A program made the position numbers and the translations under genes. Under the pieces are notes generated by a model. That model made no database searches, had not been told where the DNA came from, and saw only the letters and a list, made by a program, of their open reading frames with translations. A stretch of 64,000 nt of DNA from Candidatus Saccharimonadota bacterium (GTDB taxonomy: Bacteria > Patescibacteriota > Saccharimonadia > Saccharimonadales > Saccharimonadaceae): the NCBI GenBank assembly GCA_017536895.1, contig JAFWCN010000007.1:1-64000 (forward strand). The letters are read 5' to 3'. Below are positions 50,382 to 58,364 of this stretch, one piece after another. The first letter of the stretch is position 1. Every line of letters starts with the position of its first letter.

Positions 50382-51041
50382 ATGATAAATTCTAAAGCAT
50401 GGAACTGGAATATGGTAAAAGGCGACCACGAGAAATATTGGCAAGAGCCAGCGATGGAATCTTATTATCTTATAAACCGATGGCTATCTCAGGATAAGAG
50501 AGATTATCTCGATCTCGGTTGCGGGTTAGGAAGACACACTATTCAATTTGCCAAAGCAGGGTTTAATACTTCTGGATTTGATTTAAGCGAAACATCGATT
50601 GAAAGAACAGAGAAGTACGCCGAGCAAGCAGGAGTAAAAGTCGATTTACGAGTTGGTGATATGCTGAACTTGCCGTACGGTGACGATAGTTTCGATTGTA
50701 TTTATTGTCGTAACGTAATATCTCATACCGATACAGCGGGAATGAGAAAAATTGTTTCGGAGCTAAAACGAGTCTTGAGAAAAGGCGGGGAGTGTTATTT
50801 GACTTTGGGTTCAAAGCAGACCTGGGGCTTTCAGCAAGATTGGCCGGTGGTGGACGAGAACACAAAAATTAGAGTTGAGGATGGACCAGAGAATGGCATA
50901 CCACATTTTTATGCTGACTATGATCTAATCGTAGATTTATTCAGGGACTTTGAAATCGTGAAAGTTTTTCAAGTTGAAGAGTTTATTACGAAAGAGCGAA
51001 CCACTAGCTCATATCACTATCACGTACTAATCAGAAAATAA
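50382..51041 (+). CDS. SAM-dependent methyltransferase (class I)
   Basis: The 219-aa protein has the Rossmann methyltransferase fold. Motif I is 'YLDLGCGLGRHTIQFAKAG' (about residues 42-60), followed by the acidic loop 'GFDLSETSIERTEKYA', motif II-III 'VGDMLNLPYGDDSFDCIYCR' (about 90-109), and 'LKRVLRKGGECYLTLGS'. Substrate unknown. A TATAAT box (50359-50364) and AAAGGAG precede the ATG. It is flanked by direct repeats R1 and R2, with R2 starting right after its stop codon, like a mobile cassette. Confidence 0.88.
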   Translation: MINSKAWNWNMVKGDHEKYWQEPAMESYYLINRWLSQDKRDYLDLGCGLGRHTIQFAKAGFNTSGFDLSETSIERTEKYAEQAGVKVDLRVGDMLNLPYGDDSFDCIYCRNVISHTDTAGMRKIVSELKRVLRKGGECYLTLGSKQTWGFQQDWPVVDENTKIRVEDGPENGIPHFYADYDLIVDLFRDFEIVKVFQVEEFITKERTTSSYHYHVLIRK

Positions 51042-51215
51042 TAACCTGATTGTTTAGGGTATTAACAGACAGATTTATAGGAGTAAAACGGCAGTTTTCG
51101 CCTCGTTTTTCGTGTAAAATCGGCATAAAATAACACTCTAGAACTTGTAAGGTACTTAACAGGAATTTACTACTAAAAAATCGGCGAAAATGCCGAATCA
51201 AATAAAATTTGGTGG
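51042..51215. repeat. Cassette repeat R2, ending at tRNA-Phe
   Basis: A diverged copy of R1 begins one base after the methyltransferase stop and runs into the CCA end of tRNA-Phe (on the - strand). Shared blocks: TGTTTAGGGTATTAACAGACA and TTTACTACTAAAAAATCGGCGAAAATGCCGA. The position next to a tRNA 3' end suggests an integration hotspot. Confidence 0.7.
51174..51196 (-). terminator. Terminator of tRNA-Phe
   Basis: On the - strand CGGC-ATTTTC-GCCG is followed by ATTTTTT, 14 nt after the tRNA. Confidence 0.75.
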
Positions 51216-51285
51216 CGCCGACTGGACTTGAACCAGTGACACAAGGCTCTTCAGGCCTCTGCTCTACCAACTGAGCTACAGCGCC
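51210..51285 (-). tRNA. tRNA-Phe (anticodon GAA)
   Basis: Acceptor GGCGCTG/CGGCGCC, D arm GCTC...GAGC, anticodon arm GAGGC-CTGAAGA-GCCTT (anticodon GAA), T arm ACTGG-TTCAAGT-CCAGT, encoded CCA. Confidence 0.95.
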
Positions 51286-51321
51286 ATGGGGATATTATAT
51301 CATAGATTTTGGTTTTTATAT

Positions 51322-51353
51322 AAAAAATCCCCGATAGGATCGGGGATTTTTAC
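51322..51353 (-). terminator. Terminator of the membrane protein gene 51365-51811
   Basis: AAAAAATCCCCGAT-AGG-ATCGGGGATTTTT is a strong symmetric terminator just after the - strand stop codon. Confidence 0.88.
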
Positions 51354-51364
51354 CTAGAGTTTGG

Positions 51365-51811
51365 CTATTTCTTTTTGAGGTTTTCGGTGTTTTTCCAGAT
51401 ACGGATGAACATCATGATGATTTCAAATACAAAGCGGACGATGATTGGTCCAAGCAACAGTTGTGCGAAGAACGCCATGATGCAGCTGCCAGCGTCAGCG
51501 CCACCGATGCCGATAGTAATGAGTGAATTAATCGAAGTGAGTATTACATAGATTAGGCCAGCATAGTAGAACATTTTGGCGAGAGACTCGATATGGATTA
51601 GGTCTCCTGAGAGGTAATCACGAAGAGTCTTGAGTCCGCCTTTGAAATTGGTTTTGGATTTAATGAAGAGGAAATAGATAAGGATGCTGCCTACAATGGC
51701 GAGCACGGTGGCTACAATGGTCCAAATGTAGATACCTTGAACAGCATTGCTAGTGCTATTCATAGTGTTGGTTAACCCGTTCATTAAACTGGTTGTATCA
51801 TAGTTATACAT
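51365..51811 (-). CDS. Integral membrane protein of unknown function
   Basis: The 148-aa protein has an asparagine/serine/threonine-rich N-terminus and three hydrophobic segments (about residues 25-50, 83-105 and 110-135), with a short basic C-terminus. The layout resembles small DUF4282-like membrane proteins, but I cannot assign it. AAGGAG precedes the ATG. It is a single gene with its own terminator, divergent from rarA. Confidence 0.7.
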   Translation of the reverse strand: MYNYDTTSLMNGLTNTMNSTSNAVQGIYIWTIVATVLAIVGSILIYFLFIKSKTNFKGGLKTLRDYLSGDLIHIESLAKMFYYAGLIYVILTSINSLITIGIGGADAGSCIMAFFAQLLLGPIIVRFVFEIIMMFIRIWKNTENLKKK

Positions 51812-51891
51812 TTAATAACTCCTTATATTATGTTAATCCAATTTTACCATGAATAATTTTGTTTTAGCAAGAAATTGTTTATAATAGAATT

Positions 51892-53076
51892 ATGAATAGA
51901 GTGCCATTAGCGGAGAGGATGAGGCCGACGAAGCTATCTGAGGTGGTGGGACAGGACGAGATTATCGGCGAAGGGAAGATTTTGACAGAAATTGTGAAGA
52001 AGGGGGAGCCGGTGAATCTGATTTTTTGGGGGCCACCAGGGACCGGTAAGACGACATTAGCTAGGATATTGGCACGAGAATTTGAAGCGGATTTTGTGGA
52101 GATATCGGCGGTGACGGCAGGGAAAAAGAACGTCGAGGAAGTAGTAGAAAGAGCGAAACTGAATTGGAATTTGAAAACACGGACGATTTTGTTTGTAGAC
52201 GAAATTCATCGGTTCAATAAGGCACAGCAAGATGCGTTTTTGCCACATGTGGAATCGGGATTGATTACTCTGATTGGAGCGACAACAGAGAATCCTTCGT
52301 TTGAAGTGATTTCGCCACTACTCAGCCGTTCGCGAGTTGTGGTGGTGTCAGCACTATCGAAGGACGCGATTATTGAGGTGCTGAAGAGGGCAATTAAAGC
52401 AGAAAAAGCTACGAAAAGAGTATCTAAAAAGGCGATTGATTTACTAGCAGAATTATCAGGAGGAGATGCGAGAGCGGCATTAGGGGATCTTGAACTGGCT
52501 TTGTCGTTGGCAGATAAGGTGGATGAGAAAGTAGTAGAAGAGGCGGCAGGTCGGAAGATGCCAGGGTATGACAAAAAAGGCGACAATCATTATGATACGA
52601 TTTCGGCATTTATTAAGTCGATGCGTGGTTCGGATGTGGATGCAGCGCTTTATTATCTTGCACGGATGGTAGAAGCGGGTGAGGACCCGAAGTTTATTGC
52701 ACGTAGAATGGTGATTTTTGCTTCGGAAGATATTGGATTAGCAGGAAATGGAGCACTTAGTCTTGCGACGGCATGTTTTCAGGCAGTAGAAAGAGTGGGT
52801 ATGCCAGAATCGGGGCTGATGCTAGCTCATACTTGTGTAGCTTTGACTAAGTCTAAAAAATCACGACAGACGACGGATGCGTGGTATAAGGCACTTGAAG
52901 TAGCGAGAAAGACGCGGGGTGAGCCGGTGCCGATATGGCTTCGCAATGCGCCGACGAAATTGATGAAGGATTTAGGATATGGGAAGGGTCAAAAATGGGA
53001 GGCGGGGTTTCACCTCGATAAAAGCTACTTACCAGATAGTATTAAAGACGTTGGAATTTGGAGGGCAACTAAATAA
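51892..53076 (+). CDS. rarA: Replication-associated recombination protein A (RarA/MgsA)
   Basis: This AAA+ ATPase acts at stalled replication forks. The 394-aa protein starts 'RMRPTKLSEVVGQDEIIGEG' and has Walker A 'GPPGTGKTT' (about residues 46-54), Walker B 'FVDEIHRFNK', sensor 1 'GATTENPSFEV' and 'LLSRSRVV'. The C-terminal tetramerisation domain follows ('RRMVIFASEDIGLA'). TATAAT (51880-51885) ends 6 nt before the ATG, so it is probably leaderless. The last codons form the left arm of palindromic element C. Confidence 0.95.
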   Translation: MNRVPLAERMRPTKLSEVVGQDEIIGEGKILTEIVKKGEPVNLIFWGPPGTGKTTLARILAREFEADFVEISAVTAGKKNVEEVVERAKLNWNLKTRTILFVDEIHRFNKAQQDAFLPHVESGLITLIGATTENPSFEVISPLLSRSRVVVVSALSKDAIIEVLKRAIKAEKATKRVSKKAIDLLAELSGGDARAALGDLELALSLADKVDEKVVEEAAGRKMPGYDKKGDNHYDTISAFIKSMRGSDVDAALYYLARMVEAGEDPKFIARRMVIFASEDIGLAGNGALSLATACFQAVERVGMPESGLMLAHTCVALTKSKKSRQTTDAWYKALEVARKTRGEPVPIWLRNAPTKLMKDLGYGKGQKWEAGFHLDKSYLPDSIKDVGIWRATK

Positions 53077-53180
53077 AGCCGTTCGGGACACGGGTCGGCT
53101 CGGCCCGTCGTCACGGGCGAGCCGCCCTCTTTCTCGGTCGTAACCCCCGAACGGCCCCTCAGGCTTTATTTAGTTGTCCT
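53062..53180. repeat. Palindromic element C (type I) between convergent rarA and a thiol oxidoreductase gene
   Basis: The arms AGGGCAACTAAATAAAGCC (53062-53080, containing the rarA stop) and GGCTTTATTTAGTTGTCCT (53162-53180) are followed inwards by GCCGTTCGGG / CCCGAACGGC. The core hairpin GGGTCGGCTCGGCCCGT-CGTC-ACGGGCGAGCCGCCC is the same structure as in element B with paired substitutions (CGCTCC/GGAGCG against CGGCTC/GAGCCG). The tail TTCTCGGTCGTAACCCCCGAA is nearly identical to B. Confidence 0.9.
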
Positions 53181-53871
53181 AACTATCTAAACCTGCCTGG
53201 AAGTACATTTTGACGTATTCCCAGCCCCATGAGAGGTCAAAGCCTGAGCTGGTGTAGTTGTTGAATTTAAAATAAGGCATGCCGTTAGCGAGTTTGGCGG
53301 ATTTTTCGGCATTCTTTTTGATTTCATCGAGAGGATCTTGATTTTTGACACAGTTGTCAAACTCTTCGCCGAGGCCAACTTGATGACCGATTTTGATCCA
53401 GTAATCTTGGCCGAGGCTGTTCATCTTAGAGAAAGCGGATTTGCCGAGGTCTTTGAAGAAATCATTCCAGATGCTGGTGACAGCGAGATTGTAATAATCC
53501 CAGAATTTACCTTGCGATTTGGCGCAGTAGGTTGCGACGGCAGAGTAGCGAGAGTGGATAGGATTGGATTCGCCAAATTCGTAGAGGAAGTCAGAGAGAC
53601 GTACTTCGACGAGGATATCGTTTTCTTTGATGTATTTTTGGAATTCGTCTTCGTGCTCGACGATGGCGTTTTCGAAGGCAATACAATAAGGGCAGACGAG
53701 ATCAGAATAAATAATAAAATAGTTTTTAGCGTTCATGTTGCCAACGGTCATTTGTTCGTCCCAGACCTTATCGGAGTTAGAGGACTCTTTGGGCGTCATG
53801 CTAAAAGCTATGGCGGCAATAATGATTATAATGATGGCAATTATGCCACCGATTCTAAGAAATTTTTTCAC
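53179..53871 (-). CDS. Membrane-anchored DsbA-like thiol-disulfide oxidoreductase
   Basis: The 230-aa protein has a basic N-terminus, one signal-anchor helix ('IIAIIIIIIAAIAFSM', about residues 9-25) and an extracytoplasmic thioredoxin-like domain of the Thioredoxin_4/DsbA type. The active site CPYC lies in 'IYSDLVCPYCIAFENAI' (about residues 58-74). A later 'GMPYFKFNN' corresponds to the cis-Pro loop. It probably forms disulfides in exported proteins. GTG at 53871 was chosen because AAAGGAG lies 5 nt upstream. It overlaps the upstream membrane protein by 17 nt, implying a functional pair. Its stop codon lies at the edge of element C. Confidence 0.85.
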   Translation of the reverse strand: MKKFLRIGGIIAIIIIIIAAIAFSMTPKESSNSDKVWDEQMTVGNMNAKNYFIIYSDLVCPYCIAFENAIVEHEDEFQKYIKENDILVEVRLSDFLYEFGESNPIHSRYSAVATYCAKSQGKFWDYYNLAVTSIWNDFFKDLGKSAFSKMNSLGQDYWIKIGHQVGLGEEFDNCVKNQDPLDEIKKNAEKSAKLANGMPYFKFNNYTSSGFDLSWGWEYVKMYFQAGLDS

Positions 53872-54496
53872 TTTTCTCCTTTTTCGCCTTCTTGGTTGCT
53901 TTTGCTTTCTTGGCGAGATATTTTTCATTAATTATTATAGCATAGGTTTCAAGTCCTAAACGTTTGATAGATAGAATTGCGATAATGATGGCGAGAATTG
54001 TGACGATAGTGCTGACGGTGCCGGCAATAGCAAGACTGCCGGTACTAAAAATAGCACCGATTAATGGTGTAATAAGAGTAGCGCCGCAAGTGGGGCAACC
54101 AGCACCAAGGGCGATGAGGCCAGTAATGATGCCGGCTTTTTCGAGGTTTTCGGCGTTTTGACCTTTCGTGGTGCGCTTTTTGTCCCAGAGCAGGGTGATG
54201 AGCCCAATAAGAATCCCTTGTAGAGTGGCAATAAGAAAGATTGGTAGCCAGTCGAGAAAAGGTTGATTGATGCCAAAGATGGCGATGAAGCTGCTACCAA
54301 TGATTTGAAGGCTGGCAGGAAAACCGAGAGCACCCATTAATTCAAATTTGCTGGTGCCGCCAGAAAGGAAATTCATGAGCATGCCAAAAAAGATAAAACT
54401 AGGAATTGTACCATACCAAAACTTACGTTCTTTGGTGGCAAGTAAAATACCTTTGCCGGCTAATACAAATTCGTCGAGCCATTTCCTCCAATTCAT
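53855..54496 (-). CDS. Polytopic membrane protein with a CPTC motif, partner of the DsbA-like protein
   Basis: The 213-aa protein has about five hydrophobic helices and a Lys/Ala-rich C-terminal tail. A CxxC motif lies at the start of a helix in 'LGAGCPTCGATLITPLIGAI' (about residues 132-151). This suggests electron transfer to or from the adjacent thioredoxin-like protein, in the manner of DsbB, VKOR or CcdA, although its sequence does not clearly match any of these. It is the first gene of the two-gene unit. The 420-bp gap upstream holds a candidate ncRNA. Confidence 0.7.
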   Translation of the reverse strand: MNWRKWLDEFVLAGKGILLATKERKFWYGTIPSFIFFGMLMNFLSGGTSKFELMGALGFPASLQIIGSSFIAIFGINQPFLDWLPIFLIATLQGILIGLITLLWDKKRTTKGQNAENLEKAGIITGLIALGAGCPTCGATLITPLIGAIFSTGSLAIAGTVSTIVTILAIIIAILSIKRLGLETYAIIINEKYLAKKAKATKKAKKEKSEKIS

Positions 54497-54649
54497 AACA
54501 CTAATTATAACATAACAAAATTGATATTATGATAATTATTTTGAAAAATATAATGTCAAGTTTGTCAAGAATAGTTTGTTCGGTTTTTGGGAGTTTACCC
54601 CTGTTGAGTGAGAAAAATATTAGAACATGAAAAATCTTAAAAATCAATA

Positions 54650-54677
54650 TTGACATTGATTTTGCCTATGCTAAAAT
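54650..54677 (+). promoter_or_regulatory. Promoter of the candidate ncRNA
   Basis: TTGACA (54650-54655), 16 bp, TAAAAT (54672-54677) with extended -10 TGC. Confidence 0.6.
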
Positions 54678-54683
54678 AGAGTT

Positions 54684-54862
54684 AGGTTCGAATCGATCCA
54701 ACGTTGAGAGAGATTTGAATCGGGAAGTGTATTACCGGCTGAGCATGATGTTTTGTGACTTGATTGCTGAGTTGTTAGGGTGGAGAGTATGGAGCTATTT
54801 TGGCTATTTTTATTGTCCACCTAGAAATTTGCGTAAAGACCTATCCTCGCGGTAGGTTTTTA
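54684..54862 (+). ncRNA. Candidate structured ncRNA or riboswitch, about 180 nt
   Basis: A noncoding segment bounded by a near-consensus promoter and a terminator (ACCTATC-CTCGC-GGTAGGT then TTTTTA, 54839-54861). Internal pairing is visible: TTCGAATC with GATTTGAA (about 54687-54720), and GGGTGGA with TCCACCT (about 54778-54823). The 5' TAGGT could also pair with the terminator's ACCTA arm. The next gene has its own promoter after the terminator, so this is either an independent RNA (6S-like in size) or an attenuated leader. I cannot assign a known family. Confidence 0.5.
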
Positions 54863-54916
54863 TGATTGGCGTAAAAACCATTTATTATTAACGATAAGTG
54901 TGATATAATTACTAGT

Positions 54917-55951
54917 ATGAAGCTATCAAAAAGGATTGATAAAATCCTAATTTCAGTGGTAGTTATTACTTTGGGGCTGCTTTTTGGCAGTCTTTATAAG
55001 GTTTATACGAATACGACTTATGCAGAGAGTGATGAGGCCGTAGAAATGACAGCGGCTAAGTTTGTAACTTTTTATGATAATGGCGAGAAGTTGACGGTGC
55101 GTACTGATGCGCAGACGGTGGGTGAAGCGATTAGTCGGGCGGAGATTATAGTAAATGAAGGTGATATTGTGGATCCGGGGCTAGATACAGAAATAACTGC
55201 TGATAACTATTTTATTAATATATACCGGGCGCGACCAGTAGTAATCAGGGATGGCTCGGTGGAAAAGTATTTGATGTCAGCGAGTTATGATCCTGCAACG
55301 GTGGCCAGTGAGGCTGGGTTTACAGTTTATGATGGCGATGAGGTTTCATTGGCTATTAATACGGAATTCCTAGAGGCGGGGGCGGCGACTGTTTATGAAA
55401 TTACAAGAAATGGTGGCAGGACGATAACAGTTGATGAAGAAATCGCTTTTGCTGAGGAAATGGTGCCAGATGCGGCGCTTGATGAAGGAAAAACTGAGGT
55501 GCGCCAACTGGGTGAAGTAGGATTAAAACGCACTACATTTAATGTGAATTATATTGATAACGTTGAGGCTTCTAGAGAATTAGTTGCTGAAGAGGTTGTG
55601 CGTGCACCAGTAAACAGAGTGACGGCGGTCGGAACAAAGCGTGAATTGCCGGCAATTGCGGTGACAGGGACTTGTGCGGATTGGGCGAGAGCAGCTGGAG
55701 TGGCTGAGGCGGATATTCCAGCGGCGGTGACTTTGATGAACCGAGAGAGTGGCTGTAGAGTGGATGCGAGAAATGCACGCTCGGGGGCATATGGGATTCC
55801 TCAGGCTTTGCCGGGACACAAGATGGCATCAGCAGGTGCGGATTGGGAAACTAATCCGATTACACAAATTCGATGGATGGCGGGATATGTTAGTCGTTGG
55901 GGTGGTTGGCAAGGAGCTTTACAACAACAGGTGACACATGGTTGGTACTAA
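54917..55951 (+). CDS. G5/DUF348 cell-wall protein with a C-terminal transglycosylase-like domain
   Basis: The 344-aa exported protein has an N-terminal signal/anchor helix (about residues 9-31). A DUF348-type ubiquitin-like domain follows (about 45-100, 'KFVTFYDNGEKLTVRTDAQTV'), then a second copy (about 103-155). A G5 domain covers about 160-220 ('FAEEMVPDAALDEGKTEVRQ'), and an SLT/Rpf-like region about 245-344 ('VTLMNRESGCRVDARNARSG' with the catalytic-type Glu, then 'AYGIPQALPG'). Such YabE/Rpf-type proteins cleave or remodel peptidoglycan. TATAAT ends 7 nt before the ATG (leaderless). It overlaps rsmA by 14 nt. Confidence 0.88.
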   Translation: MKLSKRIDKILISVVVITLGLLFGSLYKVYTNTTYAESDEAVEMTAAKFVTFYDNGEKLTVRTDAQTVGEAISRAEIIVNEGDIVDPGLDTEITADNYFINIYRARPVVIRDGSVEKYLMSASYDPATVASEAGFTVYDGDEVSLAINTEFLEAGAATVYEITRNGGRTITVDEEIAFAEEMVPDAALDEGKTEVRQLGEVGLKRTTFNVNYIDNVEASRELVAEEVVRAPVNRVTAVGTKRELPAIAVTGTCADWARAAGVAEADIPAAVTLMNRESGCRVDARNARSGAYGIPQALPGHKMASAGADWETNPITQIRWMAGYVSRWGGWQGALQQQVTHGWY

Positions 55952-56687
55952 AAAATCACTGGGCCAACACTGGCTAAAAAACCGAGAAATACTAAACGAA
56001 ATAGCGGATTTGGCTGGCTCGGGACCGCTTTGTATTGAGATTGGGCCGGGATTAGGGTTTCTGACTTCCTCATTGCTTCGGCGATTTGATAAAGTGATTG
56101 CGGTGGAATATGACGATAGGTTGGCGGAGAATTTACCGAAGTCTTTCCCGGGGACTGGATTAGAGGTGGTACACGGAGATTTTTTGGAATATGATTTTAG
56201 AGGAGTGACTGCTCCATTTATGGTTGCGGGGAATATACCGTATTATATTACGTCACCTATAATTGAAAAGGTGCTTTGCCTAGAGGTTTTACCGGAAAGA
56301 GTGGTGTTATTGATTCAAAAGGAGGTGGCGGAGCGGATTTTGTCAGATAAGGAGACGGTTTTGTCACTGTTTGTGAAAAATAGGGCTCGAGTTTCAGCGG
56401 GACCAGTGGTAAAAGCGGAGGAATTTACGCCACCACCGAAGGTTGATTCACAAGTGATTATAATGGAGCCTTATGAAAAAGGGCCTTTAGTATCAGATGA
56501 AGTGTTTGATTTGATACGGCGTGGATTTATGGCGCCACGAAAGAAGTTGGTGCACAATTTGAGCGGATTTAAAGCGCGTGAGGAACTGTTGAAAGTTTTT
56601 AAGTCTATTGATATTTCGCCAGATGCTCGGCCGGGTGATTTGAAGTTAGAAGATTGGGATAAACTTTATCAGAAGATATATTCGTAA
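55938..56687 (+). CDS. rsmA: 16S rRNA dimethyladenosine transferase (RsmA/KsgA)
   Basis: It dimethylates two adjacent adenosines near the 3' end of 16S rRNA during small-subunit assembly. The 249-aa protein starts 'KKSLGQHWLKNREILNEIA', with SAM motif 'IEIGPGLGFLTSSLL' (about residues 31-45) and the catalytic motif NIPYY ('AGNIPYYITSPII', about 96-108). The ATG lies 14 nt inside the upstream cell-wall gene. Pairing of an Rpf/YabE-like gene with ksgA is conserved in Firmicutes and Actinobacteria. Confidence 0.95.
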   Translation: MVGTKKSLGQHWLKNREILNEIADLAGSGPLCIEIGPGLGFLTSSLLRRFDKVIAVEYDDRLAENLPKSFPGTGLEVVHGDFLEYDFRGVTAPFMVAGNIPYYITSPIIEKVLCLEVLPERVVLLIQKEVAERILSDKETVLSLFVKNRARVSAGPVVKAEEFTPPPKVDSQVIIMEPYEKGPLVSDEVFDLIRRGFMAPRKKLVHNLSGFKAREELLKVFKSIDISPDARPGDLKLEDWDKLYQKIYS

Positions 56688-56716
56688 AATGTATTAAAGG
56701 GTGGTATAATGGGAAT

Positions 56717-57961
56717 ATGTTAGATGTGAAGTTTATCAGAGAGAATCTTGAATTGGTTGAGAAATCAACAAAAGAAAAAGGATATAAAGTAAACATACCG
56801 GAGCTACTAGAGTTAGACGATAAGCGAAAAAGAGACTTAGCTGAGGTAGAAGAGCTTCGGAAGCTCAGAAATGAGACAGCGGCGAAGATGAAGGGCGGAA
56901 AGCCATCGCCGGAATTGATTGTGGAAGGAAAACGTATTAAAGAGGAGCTATCGGCAAAAGAGCAGGCGCTTGTTAAAATTGAAACAGAGGTGAAAGATGG
57001 GCTGAAGAAGATTCCGAATATTATATTTGATGACGTGCCGCTCGGTGGCGAAGAGGATTCGGTAGAGATTAAAAAGTGGGGGGAGAATCACGAAACAGGT
57101 GTAGATCATTTAGATTATGCGGTGAGCCGAGATTGGGTGGATTTTGAACGTGGGGCTAAGGTTGCAGGTGCGAAGTTTTATTATTTGAAGGATGGTTTGG
57201 CTTTACTTGAAAATGCTTTACTTCAATATGGCTTAGCTAAGGTTCAAGAACATGGCTTTACCTATATGACGGTGCCAGACATGGTGTCATCAAGAATACT
57301 GGAAGGCTGTGGGTTCAATCCACGAAGTTCTGAGCAGTCGGATGAGTATTTTGTGGAGGGGGAAGACCTCGCGATGATTGCGACGGCGGAGATGCCACTC
57401 ACCGGCTATCATATGGATGAGATTATTGATGAAGATAAATTACCGCTTTTATATGCGGGCTATTCGCCGTGCTTTAGGAAAGAAGCAGGAGCATATGGTA
57501 AATACACAAGGGGATTATTCCGAGTCCATCAGTTTAACAAGTTAGAGATGTATGTTTTCTGTTTACCAGAGAAGTCAGAAGAGATGCACGAGAAATTGCT
57601 TGCAATTGAAGAAGAGATTTGGCAAGGTTTAGGAGTGCCATATCACATAGTGAATATTGCGGCGGGGGATCTTGGTGCGCCGGCAGCGAAGAAATATGAT
57701 ATGGAATACTGGTCACCAGTGAATAAAAAGTATCAGGAAATTACATCGTGTTCGAACTGTACGGATTTTCAAGCTAGGGCAGTGAATTGTCGGGTGCGCC
57801 GAAAGGATGGCAGTGTGGAATTTGTGCATACTTTGAATGGAACGGCGATTCCGTTGGCGAGGGCGCTAGTGGTAATGTTAGAGAATTTTGCGACTCCGGA
57901 TGGAAAATTTAAGGTGCCGGAGGTATTGAGACCGTATTTAAATAATAAGGAGGAACTATAA
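56717..57961 (+). CDS. serS: Seryl-tRNA synthetase
   Basis: It charges tRNA-Ser. The 414-aa protein has the N-terminal coiled-coil arm (about residues 25-100, charged and Lys/Glu-rich). The class II core shows 'TAEMPLTGYHMDEI', motif 2 'FRKEAGAYGKYTRGLFRVHQF' (about 255-275) and motif 3 'LNGTAIPLARALVVMLEN' (about 375-392). TATAAT (56705-56710) ends 6 nt before the ATG, so it is likely leaderless. hpf follows immediately. Confidence 0.95.
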   Translation: MLDVKFIRENLELVEKSTKEKGYKVNIPELLELDDKRKRDLAEVEELRKLRNETAAKMKGGKPSPELIVEGKRIKEELSAKEQALVKIETEVKDGLKKIPNIIFDDVPLGGEEDSVEIKKWGENHETGVDHLDYAVSRDWVDFERGAKVAGAKFYYLKDGLALLENALLQYGLAKVQEHGFTYMTVPDMVSSRILEGCGFNPRSSEQSDEYFVEGEDLAMIATAEMPLTGYHMDEIIDEDKLPLLYAGYSPCFRKEAGAYGKYTRGLFRVHQFNKLEMYVFCLPEKSEEMHEKLLAIEEEIWQGLGVPYHIVNIAAGDLGAPAAKKYDMEYWSPVNKKYQEITSCSNCTDFQARAVNCRVRRKDGSVEFVHTLNGTAIPLARALVVMLENFATPDGKFKVPEVLRPYLNNKEEL

Positions 57962-58324
57962 ATGATCGAGAAGATCGAAGTCAATGGTAAAGGCTATAAG
58001 GTTGAGGAGCCATTCAGAAAATATGTTGTTAAGCGATTAGGGAAATTGGATCGTTATTTGCCACGACGTGCAAAAAAAGGTGTGTCGGCAAAGGTGATGG
58101 TGACAGAAATTGGCAAAGGCAAAACCGAAAAATATGAGATTTCGGCGGCACTTGATGTAAAAGGCGGGAAAGTCTTAGCTGCAAAAGATGAGTGCTCTAA
58201 CGTATTTGCGGGGGTCGATCTTGTGGAAGCGAAATTGACTGGACAAATTCGACGATATAAACTTGAAATGCAACCGCATAGACAGCGGAAAAGCTTGAAA
58301 AACCTCTTTATCAAGCGCAAGTAA
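57962..58324 (+). CDS. hpf: Ribosome hibernation promoting factor (HPF/RaiA family)
   Basis: It binds the small-subunit decoding region in stationary phase. The 120-aa short-type protein has the beta-alpha-beta-beta-beta-alpha pattern and conserved basic surface: 'YVVKRLGKLDRYLPRRAKKG', 'VMVTEIGKGKTEKYEISAAL', 'KLTGQIRRYKLEMQPHRQRK'. The first codon directly follows serS TAA, with AAGGAGG inside serS as ribosome binding site. Confidence 0.85.
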   Translation: MIEKIEVNGKGYKVEEPFRKYVVKRLGKLDRYLPRRAKKGVSAKVMVTEIGKGKTEKYEISAALDVKGGKVLAAKDECSNVFAGVDLVEAKLTGQIRRYKLEMQPHRQRKSLKNLFIKRK

Positions 58325-58364
58325 TGTGATATAATGGGGTGAATATTTAGGAGTTTTAATTTGT

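Noticed and set aside
51031-51270. 79-codon - strand frame across tRNA-Phe and repeat R2
   Set aside because: It is a translation of the tRNA and repeat; the SVNTLNN piece is shared with R1 and is upstream noncoding DNA.
54684-54862. Assignment as a c-di-AMP (ydaO) riboswitch or tmRNA
   Set aside because: The conserved ydaO motifs are not visible and the segment is too short, without tag or tRNA-like domain, for tmRNA.
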